Positions 28,757 through 40,340 of a stretch of DNA of 64,000 bases are shown here, piece by piece. The position numbers were made by a program, and so were the translations under genes. This DNA comes from Uranotaenia lowii (lineage: Eukaryota; Arthropoda; Insecta; Diptera; Culicidae): the NCBI RefSeq assembly GCF_029784155.1, contig NC_073693.1:314503304-314567303 (forward strand). The letters are read 5' to 3'. The notes beneath the pieces were generated by a model that was given only the letters and a program-made list of their open reading frames with translations, had not been told where the DNA came from and made no database searches. Within the stretch, counting starts at the first letter, position 1, and every line of letters starts with the position of its first letter.

Positions 28757-31279
28757 ATATCGTGTCTCTCCGATCATGCACCGTTCACAATCCTTCAGAA
28801 ATGCACGCACGTGCTTAGTTGCTCTCTGGAGATATGCCTTCTATGTAAACACTGGCGTCGCTGGCGCAAGAGAAGGTAGGGGATTTGCCACAGTTGATAA
28901 TATCCAACGTGATCTAGGTGAAGTCGTTGCCGCCCTTCAGGCGTTTCCTAAGGGAGTCAGAGCCGATTCAAGAAAAAGGCCCTATGATAATTTTGTTAGT
29001 ATTTAGCCTGAGGATTATGGTATGTGAACGATTAATGTCCTACCTCTGTCGAGGACCTTTTCCGAACTATTCGAACCGCTCAGTTTCCGTGCTTGATGAC
29101 GCTTCTCCAGATCACAATGTTCACCTGTGTTTGATAGAGTCCTTGTTATGCAATGCAATAATGCCATAGCTATCTCAAATCAATGTTACCTAGTTGGCGA
29201 GGATGAGGGCTTTCTGTAGATGCTTCGTGAGAGCGTGGTCTTCCCCGGTGGGCGACGATGGTTTACCCTACATATTTACCGAATTGATTAACTCACTGGG
29301 AAGGCTAGAGAAATATTGGGTTTTACCTGTAAGGTAGTCGCTTCTAGCTGGAATATTCTCTCTAACGAGCTCGATGGCGATGTTTTGTTTTCCCTTTTGC
29401 CGCCAGGCGATGTTTGTTCGACTTGGAACTAGTGCCTCGGTGTTGCCGACTTTCCTGGTAGATTTTAATGTTCGACTGAACTGCCGTCCTAGCCGCTACG
29501 TGATCTTGATTGTGTAGTCTCTTCAGACTTCCGGATGCTGAAGAGATTATTGAATGAGGTTAGTTCTCCTTTAATGATTCCTAATAACTGAAGGTTACCT
29601 GTTGTTGGTGTACTGCACTGGGATTCCAGAATTCTCGCTCTGTCGGCTTTATGTGTTTCGTAGTTGGAGTCGCTCGGCGTGTGGTTTCTCCCTACATCAG
29701 CCTAAGAGCCATCGGAAAAGGACTGTCTCCGCTTCGTCCCTAAAACACCCTACAACGTGAAACCTTTCTTTTAGGCATAGTGCGTCGCGTCATTTCATAT
29801 AATTTGCGTTACTTACAGTTGTGCGATTGCTGGGATCTATTTGAGCGGAATTTTGTTCACCAAACAATCTAGCACAGGTTTCAATCACTGCAAATTAGCG
29901 GCACTTCGTCTGCATGAGTCGAACGTTTTGGCGGAAATGATCTTGATGGGTGTAATGACAGTTGGTGTAGCGCGTGAGTGTTGATTTATCTTGTCGGTCC
30001 AGTGGTATTCCAAGTTTTGATAATACAGTAATGTTTCTTCATCTCGAACATGTTGTTATATTTTACTGAAAACCAACATACTGTAACAACTCCGATTTTA
30101 TCCCGATAGAAATTTTCGGGAATATCAACAAATTCCTGAAAATTTCGCTAATGTTGGTTTATCCTCTTCTTTGCTTCGCTTATCGGCTATTACTGATTTG
30201 ACAAATAATTCCAAATATGGACCTCAAATGCAGTTTTTTTTACGAATTCGAATACAGTTCTGCTTATGTTATAGAACTTCACTTATGTACATATATTGAC
30301 TGATTCAACAAAACTTCCAATCGGTAGACCTCGAATACAGTTTGCAAGACGATGCAATACAAGACTTACTAAATGAACATAAGATTTGCTTGCTCTCACA
30401 ACGATAGTGACATAAAAGCAAGATAAGATTTGGTTTCCATGCTGCGCAGTATGGTTTAAACTTATTTTGGCTACTGGCTTTTAGTCTTACAATTAATTAA
30501 TTGAATTTTTTTTGCAGGTTTTAGCGATTGGATTTTATGCTACTTTGCTATCCATTGTCGTAGATACTAGAATTTTTAAAAAAATTACTTCTTCGATGCG
30601 GAATGGCGTCCTTCGTTTCCAAATTTAGTCGATAGATTGATCGGTGTAATCCAATATCCTTTTGGAATCCCTTATTCAAGGATGTATTGGCTCAGCTTTA
30701 ATCAATGTCATTCAAAACTCACCACGACAGCTTCAATGAAATTCAGCATGAAAGAAAGTTCATATTTTTTCCAGTGCCTTCACATTACCACAGTTTATTA
30801 TGGTTTTTTTTGTTATTATTAGATTGATCCAACTCGCCGTCCAAGTGCGCTTTGATCAAAATAGTAACTTCGACACAAAGGAAAGAAATTAAAGTTCTGA
30901 GAATGGTAAACATCATTGTAAATTATATATTTGATTTTTTTCATTATTTTTTTCATTTTCATATGTTTCAGGGTCTTTCTCCTACATCCATGACAGGATT
31001 TGTTTCATGTAATCTGTATGAAAATGCTGTGCTTCTTGGAGTGCTTATTTTAGGTTGAGGAGGCTATTTTAATTGAGTTAGATCAGTTTTGTGCGTGGTG
31101 CAAAATTTAATTTTGAGTGGAACTGTAGTTGAAACTTTGTTCTAGTCTGATTAATTGAGTGAGTTGTTTTGGCTACTACCATAATTGGCCAGGTCGGGAC
31201 CTGTTACCGTTATTATGGAGCATATTTTCGTGGCGTTGAGCTTTTTGGTTAACGTTTTACTGTGTACATAGCTGGTATT
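28757..31279. other. Region downstream of the gypsy integrase; LTR not demonstrable
   Basis: On the minus strand this follows the integrase frame, so it should include the end of a Ty3/gypsy element and possibly its 3' LTR. A TGTTACAG start at about 30087 (minus strand) after a purine-rich patch would suit an LTR, but there is no second LTR in the window to compare with. No env-like frame. 28757-29800 is of balanced base composition with only short open frames. Confidence 0.35.
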
Positions 31280-32708
31280 TTAGTCCTCCTTGATGTCTTT
31301 GGCGTGATAAACTCCGGTTTTTTCGCTCTTTATGTCTTCTAATAGGTAGTTGTTGGAACCTTGCTTTTGTCGCACTATGCAGGGAATAAATTTGGGTCCT
31401 AGTTTCTTCGTTCGATGATCTATGGCTGAAGATTGCTCGAAAGATCGTCTCCACACTACGTCTCCTTCGGCGAATTCTCGGTTGCGTGCCCGCAAGTCGT
31501 AACGTTGTTTGCTGGTTTCGTGGGCTTTCTTGATACGACTCAGAACGAACTCCTGGATGTTCTTGATGACCTCAAGTCGCAACCCTTGCGCTTTTGCTGG
31601 ATCATCTACCGTGTTGAGACTCGCTATGGGATAAGCTTCTGTAAAAAGGATGTGGTCTCTTCCGAAATTGCAATAGTGTGGACTGCAGCCTAATGTATCA
31701 TGCTTGGTCGTGTTTATTGCACACACTATTTGTTGTAGGTGCTGGTCCCAGTCACGTTGGTCCACGTCTAATAGAGATCTTATACAGGTGACTAGGGTGC
31801 GATTCGTCCTTTCTGCAGCATTACACATGGGAGTATAAAAAGCTGTCTTCATGTGTGTTACTCTGTACCTTCTCAGGAACGATTGGAAAACCTGCGACAA
31901 GAATTGGGATCCAGAGTCGGAAAAGATGATTCTTGGGGTCGAGAAGCGTAAGAATACGTAGTTTTCTAAAAAATTAACCATTTGCTGCGCGTTTGCAGAT
32001 CGAAAGGGTTCCACAATTACAAATTTTGTGATCCAATCGACCACGACGAGCAGTACGCTGAAACCTTTTCGAGATCTGGTCATGGGTCCAACCCAGTCTA
32101 CCGAGATCAGCTCCCAGGGTAGTTTTGCAGGTTTGGGGTTGCCTAATGTAGGTGTTAGGGTGCAATTCGGTGCTTTGGAGGCTTTACAAATTTCACAACT
32201 TCTAATGTATTTCTTGATGTCTACTGACATGTTCGGCCAGTAATGGTCTCGTTGTATCTTTTGAAAGGTCCTTTCGTATCCCAAGTGTGCTGCCGTGGGT
32301 ATGTCATGAAATCTTCGCATTATCTCCGGTCTCTCCGGTCCAGGAACGACTTTCTTCCAGCGATGTGCTCGTCCTCCAACCTCATTAACGATCGAACAAT
32401 GTTTATACAGAAATCCTGCCACGATACGGAAGTCTGCGAAGCTATCGTTGTCAATGCTGATTTTCTTACACAATTCATTATACCATGAATCCGTCGTAGA
32501 AGGCGCAATCACCGCTGAGATCTTGTTTATCATTTCAATTCGGCTCAAACAGTCCGGAACTATGTTTGCGCTTCCTTTTCTGTACTTTATATCGAAGGAG
32601 TACGCGTTCAGCCTCAGGATCCATCGAGCCAGTAGTGGAGTGGGATTTTTCATGGTTTTCAGGTACAAAAGACTGGAGTGATCGCAGAAGACTGTGAAGT
32701 GAGTACCT
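31280..32708 (-). pseudogene. gypsy pol: end of RNase H and integrase
   Basis: This frame resumes after the frameshift and is open for about 460 codons to a stop at 31280. It begins with the last part of RNase H (LLYLKTMKNP...IKYRKGSANIVPDCLSRIE). The integrase zinc-binding HHCC domain follows (H-X6-H in HDIPTAAH, then CEIC), then the catalytic core with aspartates in ISVDWVGP and IFSDSGSQF and the glutamate in NAAERTNRTL, and a C-terminal region with KLGPKFIPCIV typical of the integrase tail. No stop inside. Role in the family: cDNA insertion. There is no start of its own; it depends on the upstream frame. Confidence 0.9.
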
Positions 32709-33968
32709 TCAAGATCCTCTGAACTTTTCTATAGATCTTATGACGGCCAGGCATTCCCGTTGGGTCACGGAATACTTCCTCTCTGCGGGGGACAATTTCT
32801 GCGAGAAGTAGCACACGACTTGTTCTCCTTTGCTAGATTCTTGTGTAAGTACTGCACCAATGGCCATGTCACTAGCATCACAAGCAACTGAAAAGGGTTT
32901 TGAGTAATCTGGCATGGTTAGCACAGGTGCTGAGGTTAGCTGATTCTTCAGAGTTTGGAAAGCTTTCTCACAATCTTCCGACCATTTAAACTTCGATTTT
33001 GCCCGCGTAAGCTCTGTAAGAGGAACTGCTGTCTCCAAAAAGTTTCGTATGAAGCGTCGATACCATCCACACAAGCCGATAAACCTTTGGACATCTTTTT
33101 TGGTCGAGGGTGTCGAGAATTTGCTGATCGCATCAACTTTAGAGTCATCCACGTGCCAGCCTTTCTCATCAAGAACGTACCCAAGATAATTCAGAAATTT
33201 TCTGCAAAATATCGATTTCTCCGAGTTGATGGTTAATCCGGCTTTGCCTAATCTGTGTGCTATTTCCTTCAGATGGACCAGATGCTCTTCGAAAGTTTCT
33301 GTGGCAAGGATAAGGTCGTCAAGATAGACGAAAACTCGTGGTTCCAAGTCGATGAAAATGTGATTCATGACGCTTGAAAGTGCTTGACTTGCTGTGGATA
33401 ATCCAAATGGTACAACTTTAAATTGATAGTGACCGCGCTGTGGGATGGTAAAAGCTGTTTTTGGTCTGGATGATGGCTCTAGAGGTATTTGCCAGAAGGC
33501 AGATTCTAGATCTATAGACGAGAGAAATTTAGAACCACTCAGGTTATTCATTATAGATGCAATGTGTGGGATTGGATAGGCTTCCTGGACGATTATTGAG
33601 TTCAATTTTCTGGCGTCAAGACAAAGCCTCATAGAACCATCTTTCTTCTTGACGGCCACTGTTGCGTTATTCCACGGGCAACACATTGCTTCCTCGATTA
33701 CTTTCAATTTCAGCATACGATCAACCTCCTTGTTTAGGTCATCCAACACGAACTTCGCCATGGGATAGTATTTCTGTTTGAAGGGCGCGGCACTTCCGGT
33801 GTCAATTGTATGCTGATATATGTTTGTCAGACCTAGTCTTCCGGTGTTTTGCTTTGTCCGGAACTTCGAGATTGTTTGTTTAAGATCCTGGATTTCAGTC
33901 GGCGTAAGAGAGTCCACTATGTCCTTGTTAACGTTCGATGAAATTGTTACTCCACACATCGATGCAAC
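32709..33968 (-). pseudogene. gypsy pol: reverse transcriptase and RNase H part
   Basis: Enters at the truncation point near 33968 and is open to a TGA at 32709-32711. It contains HTIDTG, the RT motifs GSMRLCLDARKLN, SIDLESAFWQIPL, PFGLSTA and FVYLDDLILA (catalytic YLDD), GLCGWYRRFI and the RNase H start FSVACDASDMAIGAVL through YSVTQRECLAV. Nothing is missing inside these blocks. The normal continuation of RNase H is in another frame, so one frameshift lies at about 32713. Family role: copy the element RNA into cDNA and degrade the RNA strand. Known Ty3/gypsy polyproteins begin with protease upstream of RT; that part is deleted. Confidence 0.9.
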
Positions 33969-34216
33969 CGGGACCGTCAACCAGGAAATTTACGTGAAAA
34001 AGTATCCTCCAAAGCGTTTTCTGTCTTTCCTAAAGAAACATGATTTGTCTGTGCTGTTTTGGCCAGGTTTGGTATCCTGCCATTATGGAAAAATAGGCCG
34101 GGGTTGGAGAAGCCTCTTACAACATTCAGGTTATGCCCAAGGAAAAGAACCCTCCCAGCACAACAGAACTTCACCCGATCGAAAAATATTGAGTGGCAGT
34201 TTAGCAGGCCTAAGTT
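33969..34216 (+). pseudogene. ITmDD37E transposase fragment (C-terminal catalytic part)
   Basis: Closely related to 38645-38895 of the element at 37866-39169. The predicted peptide starts GTVNQEIYVKK and contains VLFWPG, the motif holding the second catalytic position; here the aspartate of FWPD is replaced by glycine. The end corresponds to LHPIEKY followed by a TGA (34190-34192). No terminal inverted repeats. The left edge coincides with the truncation of the gypsy pol, so a recombination or repair event joined the two. The longer open frame that reads from antisense gypsy into this fragment is accidental. Confidence 0.85.
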
Positions 34217-35586
34217 AGTTAAGATCGAAATTTCTATAGTTCGAAAGTTTCCTGTTTAGTGCGGAACGTGTCTGGTTTAGCAGTTTTGTCAAGTGACTTG
34301 TAACTTTTTAAACAGTGTTAAGTTTGTTGTGTCAACACTGATCATTTCCTTTTTAAGCGCTTATTGTAGAAAAAGGTTTTTAAAATATAAATTCGAGAAA
34401 TTACAAAAGATCATTTTAATTTATGTACTTCATGAGAAATCTTAAGTGAGCTATTTTAAAACCTAGTCTCACTGACTCTGAAGCAATTCATAAAACAATC
34501 GTTTGCAGCGATGAAAAGTTTCCTAGAAACATTTGAACGAGACAAACAAAAAAAAGGTTTGGATTCTCATGAGGATTTGTGATTCTCTTGGAAAACTCAC
34601 TGGATGAAAAACTCGATAACCAGATACCGTCACACAAACACGGGCATCCACATTCGATTGGAATCCGATTATATCGAAGTTGTTTGCCGGTCATTCTACC
34701 GACAGTATATTTTCTTTATTTTTTCCGACTGAAAGCATCGTTATTGCTTTTCGGGCGGCAAAATGAATTATTAGCGAAAATGGCGTCACATTTCGTATTC
34801 TCCTGCTCTAGCTCCAGCTCCAGGAGCGTTTTGTTCCGTGCTTCTTTTTTAGCCATTTTATCCCCGTTCCTCTTTTTTTCGAATGCCAAAATCCGTCGCC
34901 ACCATTTGTTGGCATGTTTTTCCCGTCCGCTGTTTTCCATCCGAATCGATGCACCCTTTGGCTCTCAATGTCTTTCGTTAACCTCCTTGTGGAAGTAGGA
35001 AGACTATCTTCCATTTCCAATGAATTTCGCTGGAGGGGGTAAAATTTATTCCACCGGAGCAATAAATTCTGAACGCTTTTCTGAGTTCTGTTTTCTCTAA
35101 CTCTCCGCTTTCTTTTTCCAGTTTCTCGACAATCCACCCACACGTGGGCGATATTCGCATTTCCAGTCCAGCCAGTCAGTGTCTTTGCCACCTTCACCAG
35201 GCTTTGTTTTTTTTTCTCACTCACTCGCTCCCTAACTTTTAAGGAAATCAAATCTGAAGGATTTAGTGCTCTTACGCTTCTCTAAACTTGATGTTTATTC
35301 AATGTCCGATTGTTATTTATCTGTGAATTGAAAACTTTGCTCTGGTGTCCGATTCCAGATTTATGTCAACGGTTTCGGTTCGTCTGGCGAAGTTCACGGC
35401 TTATTGATGCGTAAAGTTTCGCCCAAAATAGTCTGATGGAGGTTCATTTGTCAAGCTAAAGTATTTTTTTTTATACTTTTAAAGTCAATATAACTTATCT
35501 GACCATAATTTGAAAAAAAAAAAAGCATTTTGGATTGAAATTTCTTCAAACCTGACTAAGCATTTGAACGGATGTGTCAAAATAGA
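34217..35586. other. Unassigned stretch, mixed base composition
   Basis: Overlapping open frames on both strands (34579-34998, 34808-35251) have no recognisable domain. The sequence is not repetitive inside this window and could be unique host DNA. No splice-site or exon evidence was strong enough to call a gene. Confidence 0.35.
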
Positions 35587-36577
35587 CAAAAATGACAAAA
35601 ATGATAAAAATCTTAAAAATGACGAAAATTAAAAAATGACAAAAATGACAAAAATGACAAAAATGACAAAAATGACAAAATGACAAAAATGACAAAAATG
35701 ACAAAAATGACAAAAATGACAAAAATGACAAAAATGACAAAAATGACAAAAATGACAAAAATGACAAAAATCACAAAAATGACAAAAATGACAAAAATGA
35801 CAAAAATGACAAAAATGACAAAAATGACAAAAATGACAAAAATGACAAAAATGACAAAAATGACAAAATGACAAAAATGACAAAAGTGACAAAAATGACA
35901 AAAATGACAAAAATGACAAAAATGACAAAAATGACAAAAATGACAAAAATGACAAAAATGACAAAAATATGACAAAAATGACAAAAATGACAAAAATGAC
36001 AAAAATGACAAAAATGACAAAAATGACAAAAATGACAAAAATGACAAAAATGACAAAAATGACAAAAATGACAAAAATGACAAAAATGACAAAAATGACA
36101 AAAATGACAAAAATGACAAAAATGACAAAAATGACAAAAATGACAAAAATGACAAAAATGACAAAAATGACAAAAATGACAAAAATGACAAAAATGACAA
36201 AAATGACAAAAATGACAAAAATGACAAAAATGACAAAAATGACAAAAATGACAAAAATGACAAAAATGACAAAAATGACAAAAATGACAAAAATGACAAA
36301 AATGACAAAAATGACAAAAATGACAAAAATGACAAAAATGACAAAAATGACAAAAATGACAAAAATGACAAAAATGACAAAAATGACAAAAAATACAAAA
36401 ATTACAAAAATGACAAAAATGACAAAAATGACAAAAATGACAAAAATGACAAAAATGACAAAAATGACAAAAATGACAAAAATGACAAAAATGACAAAAA
36501 TGACAAAAATGACAAAAATGACAAAAATGACAAAATTACAAAAATGACAAAAATGATAAAAATGACAAAAATGACTG
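35587..36577. repeat. Minisatellite, 9-bp unit ATGACAAAA, ~110 copies
   Basis: Almost uninterrupted repeats of ATGACAAAA over about 990 bp. Variants: single-A losses at about 35680 and 35866, one gtgac unit at 35885, an extra TA at about 35967, and acaaaaatt/aaatac units at about 36390-36405. Because the unit is a multiple of three, all frames without a stop stay open on both strands (Met-Thr-Lys on plus; Phe-Leu-Ser, Phe-Val-Ile and Phe-Cys-His on minus). These are not genes. The high homogeneity suggests recent expansion. Confidence 0.97.
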
Positions 36578-37865
36578 AAATCAAAGAAATTTCAGCGCAG
36601 TATTCAACTTTCATTTTAAGCCACCTTCTTGGAAAACCTTGTTTGGTGAACAAGAAGGGCTAGTTGGCAATTTTTCAGAAGGAATTGTTTTAAGCAAAAA
36701 CACATTTAAAATCAAGATTCAGCCTTTAGATCGAAAGAGTAGAGAAAGTAATTGTCCAGATTTTTTTGTTTTATTTTTGTTAGAAGAAGATTTTCCATAA
36801 TCGCCATGTTCGCCATCGAGCGCAGTGACAAAAATTTTATTTGTCTGCTTACAATAAAAGATAAATTCTCTTCTACTAGGAGCAGCTTGAGCATGATTGG
36901 TTTTTTTTCCTTGGCTCATCTCAAAACACTTATATAAAAATATCCAAATTGAACTCAGAACCTATTTTCTTTTTTTAAGTTTAAAGTCTCACTTTGAATA
37001 AATCCTTCGTTTGATGATTCTTCCAGAACAAAAAAAAAAAACATGCTCAGAAATTTATTTTCTGCTGAAAGGTAATCATATCGCTGCATAAACATTTCTA
37101 AAGATACATTCAACCTCGTTTCGCGTAAAGCCTCGTAGTTCGTTCCTCCTTTCCCGCAGTTCAGATTCCCAGGGCGATCCTTTACCTATGTCAGAGCTAT
37201 GCTAGTAAAGTAGCTTTTTCTATACCCAATGGTGGGGCTATTTCCGCCATTTTTCACCCTTCCAACTCCCCAACTCTCACCGTTTTTTGCTGTAAGCACT
37301 TTTCTGTGATGTTTTGCATATGCTGTATGCAACCATCATCTTCACTTAGCACTAGAGACAGTCAAAGAGGAGGGAGCTTGGCCGATGGGGTTTCGACAGA
37401 GACGGCTAAGCACAATAATGATGCCTTCGCCTTGTATTTTTACCTTTTTAAGGGAGTCCTTTTGCGAAGGGGGTGGGGTAGTGGTTTGGGCTTCAGGAGG
37501 GACAGGCTTTAAGAAGAACCATTTGCGAAAGGGTTGTTTATGTTGGGCTTGGGATACGGATCTCTGCCTCGACATGGCCCGGGGCTAGCTCTCCAAGAAG
37601 AAGAGTGGCTTGTTTCGTTTCGTTATCACCGAACGGCGATGTTTTTCCTGTGATGTGACGCATATGTTTACGGTGGGCTTCCTCTTTAAGAGGGCAGTGA
37701 TGCGAGATGTGCTCTACAAAAAAAATCTGGCAGATGATGTTGTGTGATTTCGTTTATAGGTTTTTAGAAAGCGTACCCGATTAGGAGAGAAATGAATAAA
37801 ATATTTTGAAATTCGAATTTTTCCTATCTGGATAAGATATAATTGTGTAGTCGATGATTGCTTAA
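36578..37865. other. Unassigned stretch; 37100-37720 less AT-rich
   Basis: 37342-37740 can be read on the minus strand, with gaps, as a Pro/Lys-rich peptide and a degenerate C...EHISHHC motif that recalls a Gag zinc knuckle. This is too weak to call. Around 37000-37090 a cttcgtttgatgatt block resembles the left part of the piggyBac-like MITE. No gene. Confidence 0.35.
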
Positions 37866-39169
37866 AGGGTGATACGGTCAAAGTTTGGTCTATATCAACT
37901 TGACGTATTTCTTTCAATTTTGCATTTAAAAAACCTGAACACCCCTCATTTTGAAGGTGTGTGTGTGTGTGTGTGTAGAATGTTGTTCCTATTTTGATTT
38001 TAGAATTCACTCTTCAGTTGTCACAATGCCGTCCAAGGAAGAAGAGCATCGTATCAAAATTTTGCTCGCGCATCGCGAAAATCCGAGCTACTCGCACGCA
38101 AAGCTGGCAAAATCGCTAAAAGTTGCCAAATCAACCGTCACAAATGCAATTAAAGTGTTTGGGGAACGTTTGTCGACAGCCAGAAAGTCTGGACCGGGAG
38201 TGAAATCGAAAACCGGAAGCCGCTGAGACGACAAAGAGAGTTGCTGGTAGTTTCAAGCGAGCCCCTAACCTCTCTCTCCGAGATGTCGCAAATAAGCTGG
38301 GTGTATCGTCTACAACCGTGCATCGAGCGAAAAAACGAGCCGGACTATCGACTTACAAGAAGGTAGTGACTCCAAATCGCGATAATAAACAAAAAACGAC
38401 GTCCAACGCGCGATCCCGGAGGCTGTACACGACGATGCTGACGAAGTGTGACTGCGTGGTAATGGACGACGAAACCTACGTCAAAGCCGACAAGCAGCTT
38501 CCAGGACAGGAGTTTTATACGGCAAAAGAAAGGGGAAAGGTAGCAGATATTTTCAAGCACATGGAACTGTCAAAGTTCAAGAAGAAATATCTGGTTTGGC
38601 AAGCCATCTGTACATGTGGCTTGAAAAGCAGCATTTCATAGCTTCCGGGACTGTCAACCAAGAAATTTACGTGAAAGAGTGTTTGAATAAACGTCTGCTG
38701 CCTTTCCTGGAGAAACACGGTTGTTCCGTACTGTTTTGGCCAGATTTGGCATCTTGCCATCACGGTAAAAAGGCCATGGAGTGGTACGCCGCCAACAACG
38801 TGCAGGTGGTTCCCAAGGACAAGAACCCTCCCAACACGCCAGAGCTCCACCCAATTGAGAAATACTGAGCTACTGTCAAGCGGAACCTAAGGAAGGCCAA
38901 AAAAACTGCTAAGGACGAGCAGCAGTTCAAGGCAAACTGGCTTTCTGCGGCGAAGAAGGTGGACAAGGTGGCTGTACAAAATCTGATGGCAGGGGTTAAG
39001 CGTAAGGCCCGACAATTCGGATTTGGAAAAGCGGAAGCCTAACTGAATATTTTTCCTGTATTTTATACTAATTAAACTTGAAAAAGAAATTTTATTTTAT
39101 TTTTTAAACAAACGATTTCACCGATTTACACGCGTTTTCTCTTGACCAAATTTTGACCGTATCACCCTT
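37866..39169 (+). mobile_element. ITmDD37E Tc1/mariner-superfamily transposon, ~1.3 kb
   Basis: Terminal inverted repeats: AGGGTGATACGGTCAAAGTT at the left and the complement of AGGGTGATACGGTCAAAATT at the right, with further matching bases. The transposase between them has a D,D,E triad with 37 residues between the second D and the E, defining ITmDD37E, a family first known from mosquitoes. TA target duplication is not evident at the exact edges. A (GT)n run at 37958-37976 lies between the left repeat and the ORF. Confidence 0.9.
38026..39042 (+). pseudogene. ITmDD37E transposase with two frameshifts and a TGA
   Basis: True start ATG at 38026 (MPSKEEEH). The N-terminal helix-turn-helix region reads SHAKLAKSLKVAKSTVTNAI. 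The frame changes at about 38200-38220 and again at about 38637 (one T missing). Catalytic residues are present: VMDDETYV (first D), FWPDLASCH (second D) and LHPIEKY (E), 37 residues after the second D. The tryptophan that follows in relatives (TGG, still seen in the 49.8-kb copy) is TGA at 38866-38868. The frame then continues to a stop at 39040-39042. Length without breaks would be about 338 residues, normal for the family. Dead as a protein source. Confidence 0.92.
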
Positions 39170-39185
39170 GAGTTAAGGATTCTTT

Positions 39186-39598
39186 TTAACCCTTAAAGGT
39201 GTCGTTTTAAAAAAACACTAATCAAAATCCAAATATCTCGGAACCGCGTGAATATTTTTGAGTAATACTCTAGAAATAAGAAGAAATTAGCCTATGGTAT
39301 TTTCATTACGATATTTTAATGTTTGTGTGAGATTTCTTACAAAGTATGCGAAAAAAATGCAAACATCAAATTTATTTGTGCAGTTAAATCACATTCGCTT
39401 AAATTTTTCAAAATTGTATTGAAATGAATAAACAACTTTAAAAATTATTTTTCTACTTTGATGGATCATAACTTTTATGATACTAAAACTAACGACTTCA
39501 AACCTGTTTAGTTGTGTTATTTGAATTTAAGTTATATTTTTTACCGAAACAAAAACTGCTTTTCACATCCAAAAAAAAGTCATACATTAAAGGGTTGA
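39186..39598. mobile_element. Possible TTAA-type MITE
   Basis: Left end ttaacccttaaaggtgtc, right end complementary to ttcaaccctttaatgtatg: an imperfect inverted repeat. Left flank TTAA is intact, the right has TTGA. AT-rich interior, no ORF. It starts a few bases beyond the ITmDD37E element. Confidence 0.38.
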
Positions 39599-40340
39599 AA
39601 TGCCCTTTATGGTTCTTAAAAACAGATGAAAACCACTTTTATAAAATAAGATCTGAATTCATATTTTAGATTGCCTGCTTTGAAAATCTTATTTTTTTCG
39701 ATCCAGGATTTTGATAATGAATTGAAATATTAATGACAATTTATTGTTGATAAAACAACTTAAAATTTATGACAAAAATTCAGCTGGAAATATTTTTTTA
39801 TAGTTGGTTCTTTAACATGATTTATATTGTAAACACTTCAAAAACAAAGATACATATAAACTTACATCTGAATGTATCGAGTTACCGAGAGTTGAAAATA
39901 AATCTGAATTGAACTCTTAACTAGTATTTCTTTAAAATAAAGCCATGAACATCTTTTATTTATTTTTTAAATAAAAAAAATAATACTTTTTGGGTTTATT
40001 TTCGAAAGTAATGATTTTAAATGAACAATTATCAATCAAAAGAACCTCAACCTGAATTATGAGATACTCTTTGTATGACTTTTGAAATCAATTCCTTATG
40101 TATGTATTTTTCAAGCAAAAATGTTATAGGACAAATTTTGTTATCAAACAACCTCCAACACTCCCTCATTGGGGCAATTCTTCCTATGCCTCTGTTTGGA
40201 TTTATAAAGTGTGAAGAGTAAAAATTCATTCTCAATCATGGGTAATATTTTTCAGATTTTATTACCACTGTAATTAAAAAAAATCAATGTATATTGAAAC
40301 GACCAGCAGTGAACTTAGTATATACTTCTCTTGAATGATA
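39599..40340. other. Unassigned AT-rich stretch
   Basis: Nothing recognised. Confidence 0.35.

Larger units (their letters stand above)
31280..33968 (-). mobile_element. Ty3/gypsy LTR retrotransposon, pol fragment
   Basis: The minus strand carries RT, RNase H and integrase in the Ty3/gypsy order. Gag, protease and the 5' LTR are absent: at about 33968 the sequence passes directly into an ITmDD37E transposase fragment. The 3' LTR is not identified. The pol frame has one frameshift. This is a dead, truncated copy. Confidence 0.88.

Noticed and set aside
28757..31279. 3' LTR of the gypsy element with TGTTACAG start near 30087
   Set aside because: No second LTR for comparison, no clear polypurine tract or end; left as a possibility in the gap entry.
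33820..34218. 132-codon frame joining antisense gypsy to a transposase fragment
   Set aside because: The first part is antisense to gypsy pol and the last third is shifted out of the transposase frame; an accident of the junction.
34579..35251. Open frames of 139 and 147 codons on opposite strands
   Set aside because: Low-complexity composition, no motif, no supporting structure around them.
35613..36547. Long Met-Thr-Lys and Phe-Leu-Ser reading frames
   Set aside because: Produced by a 9-bp tandem repeat without stops in those frames; no start context, domain or non-repetitive part.
35587..36577. CRISPR-like array
   Set aside because: The units are 9 bp and contiguous with no spacers; the genome is that of an insect.
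37342..37740. Degenerate Gag zinc-knuckle coding region on the minus strand
   Set aside because: Only one incomplete cysteine/histidine motif can be formed and the frame is interrupted; not enough to call.
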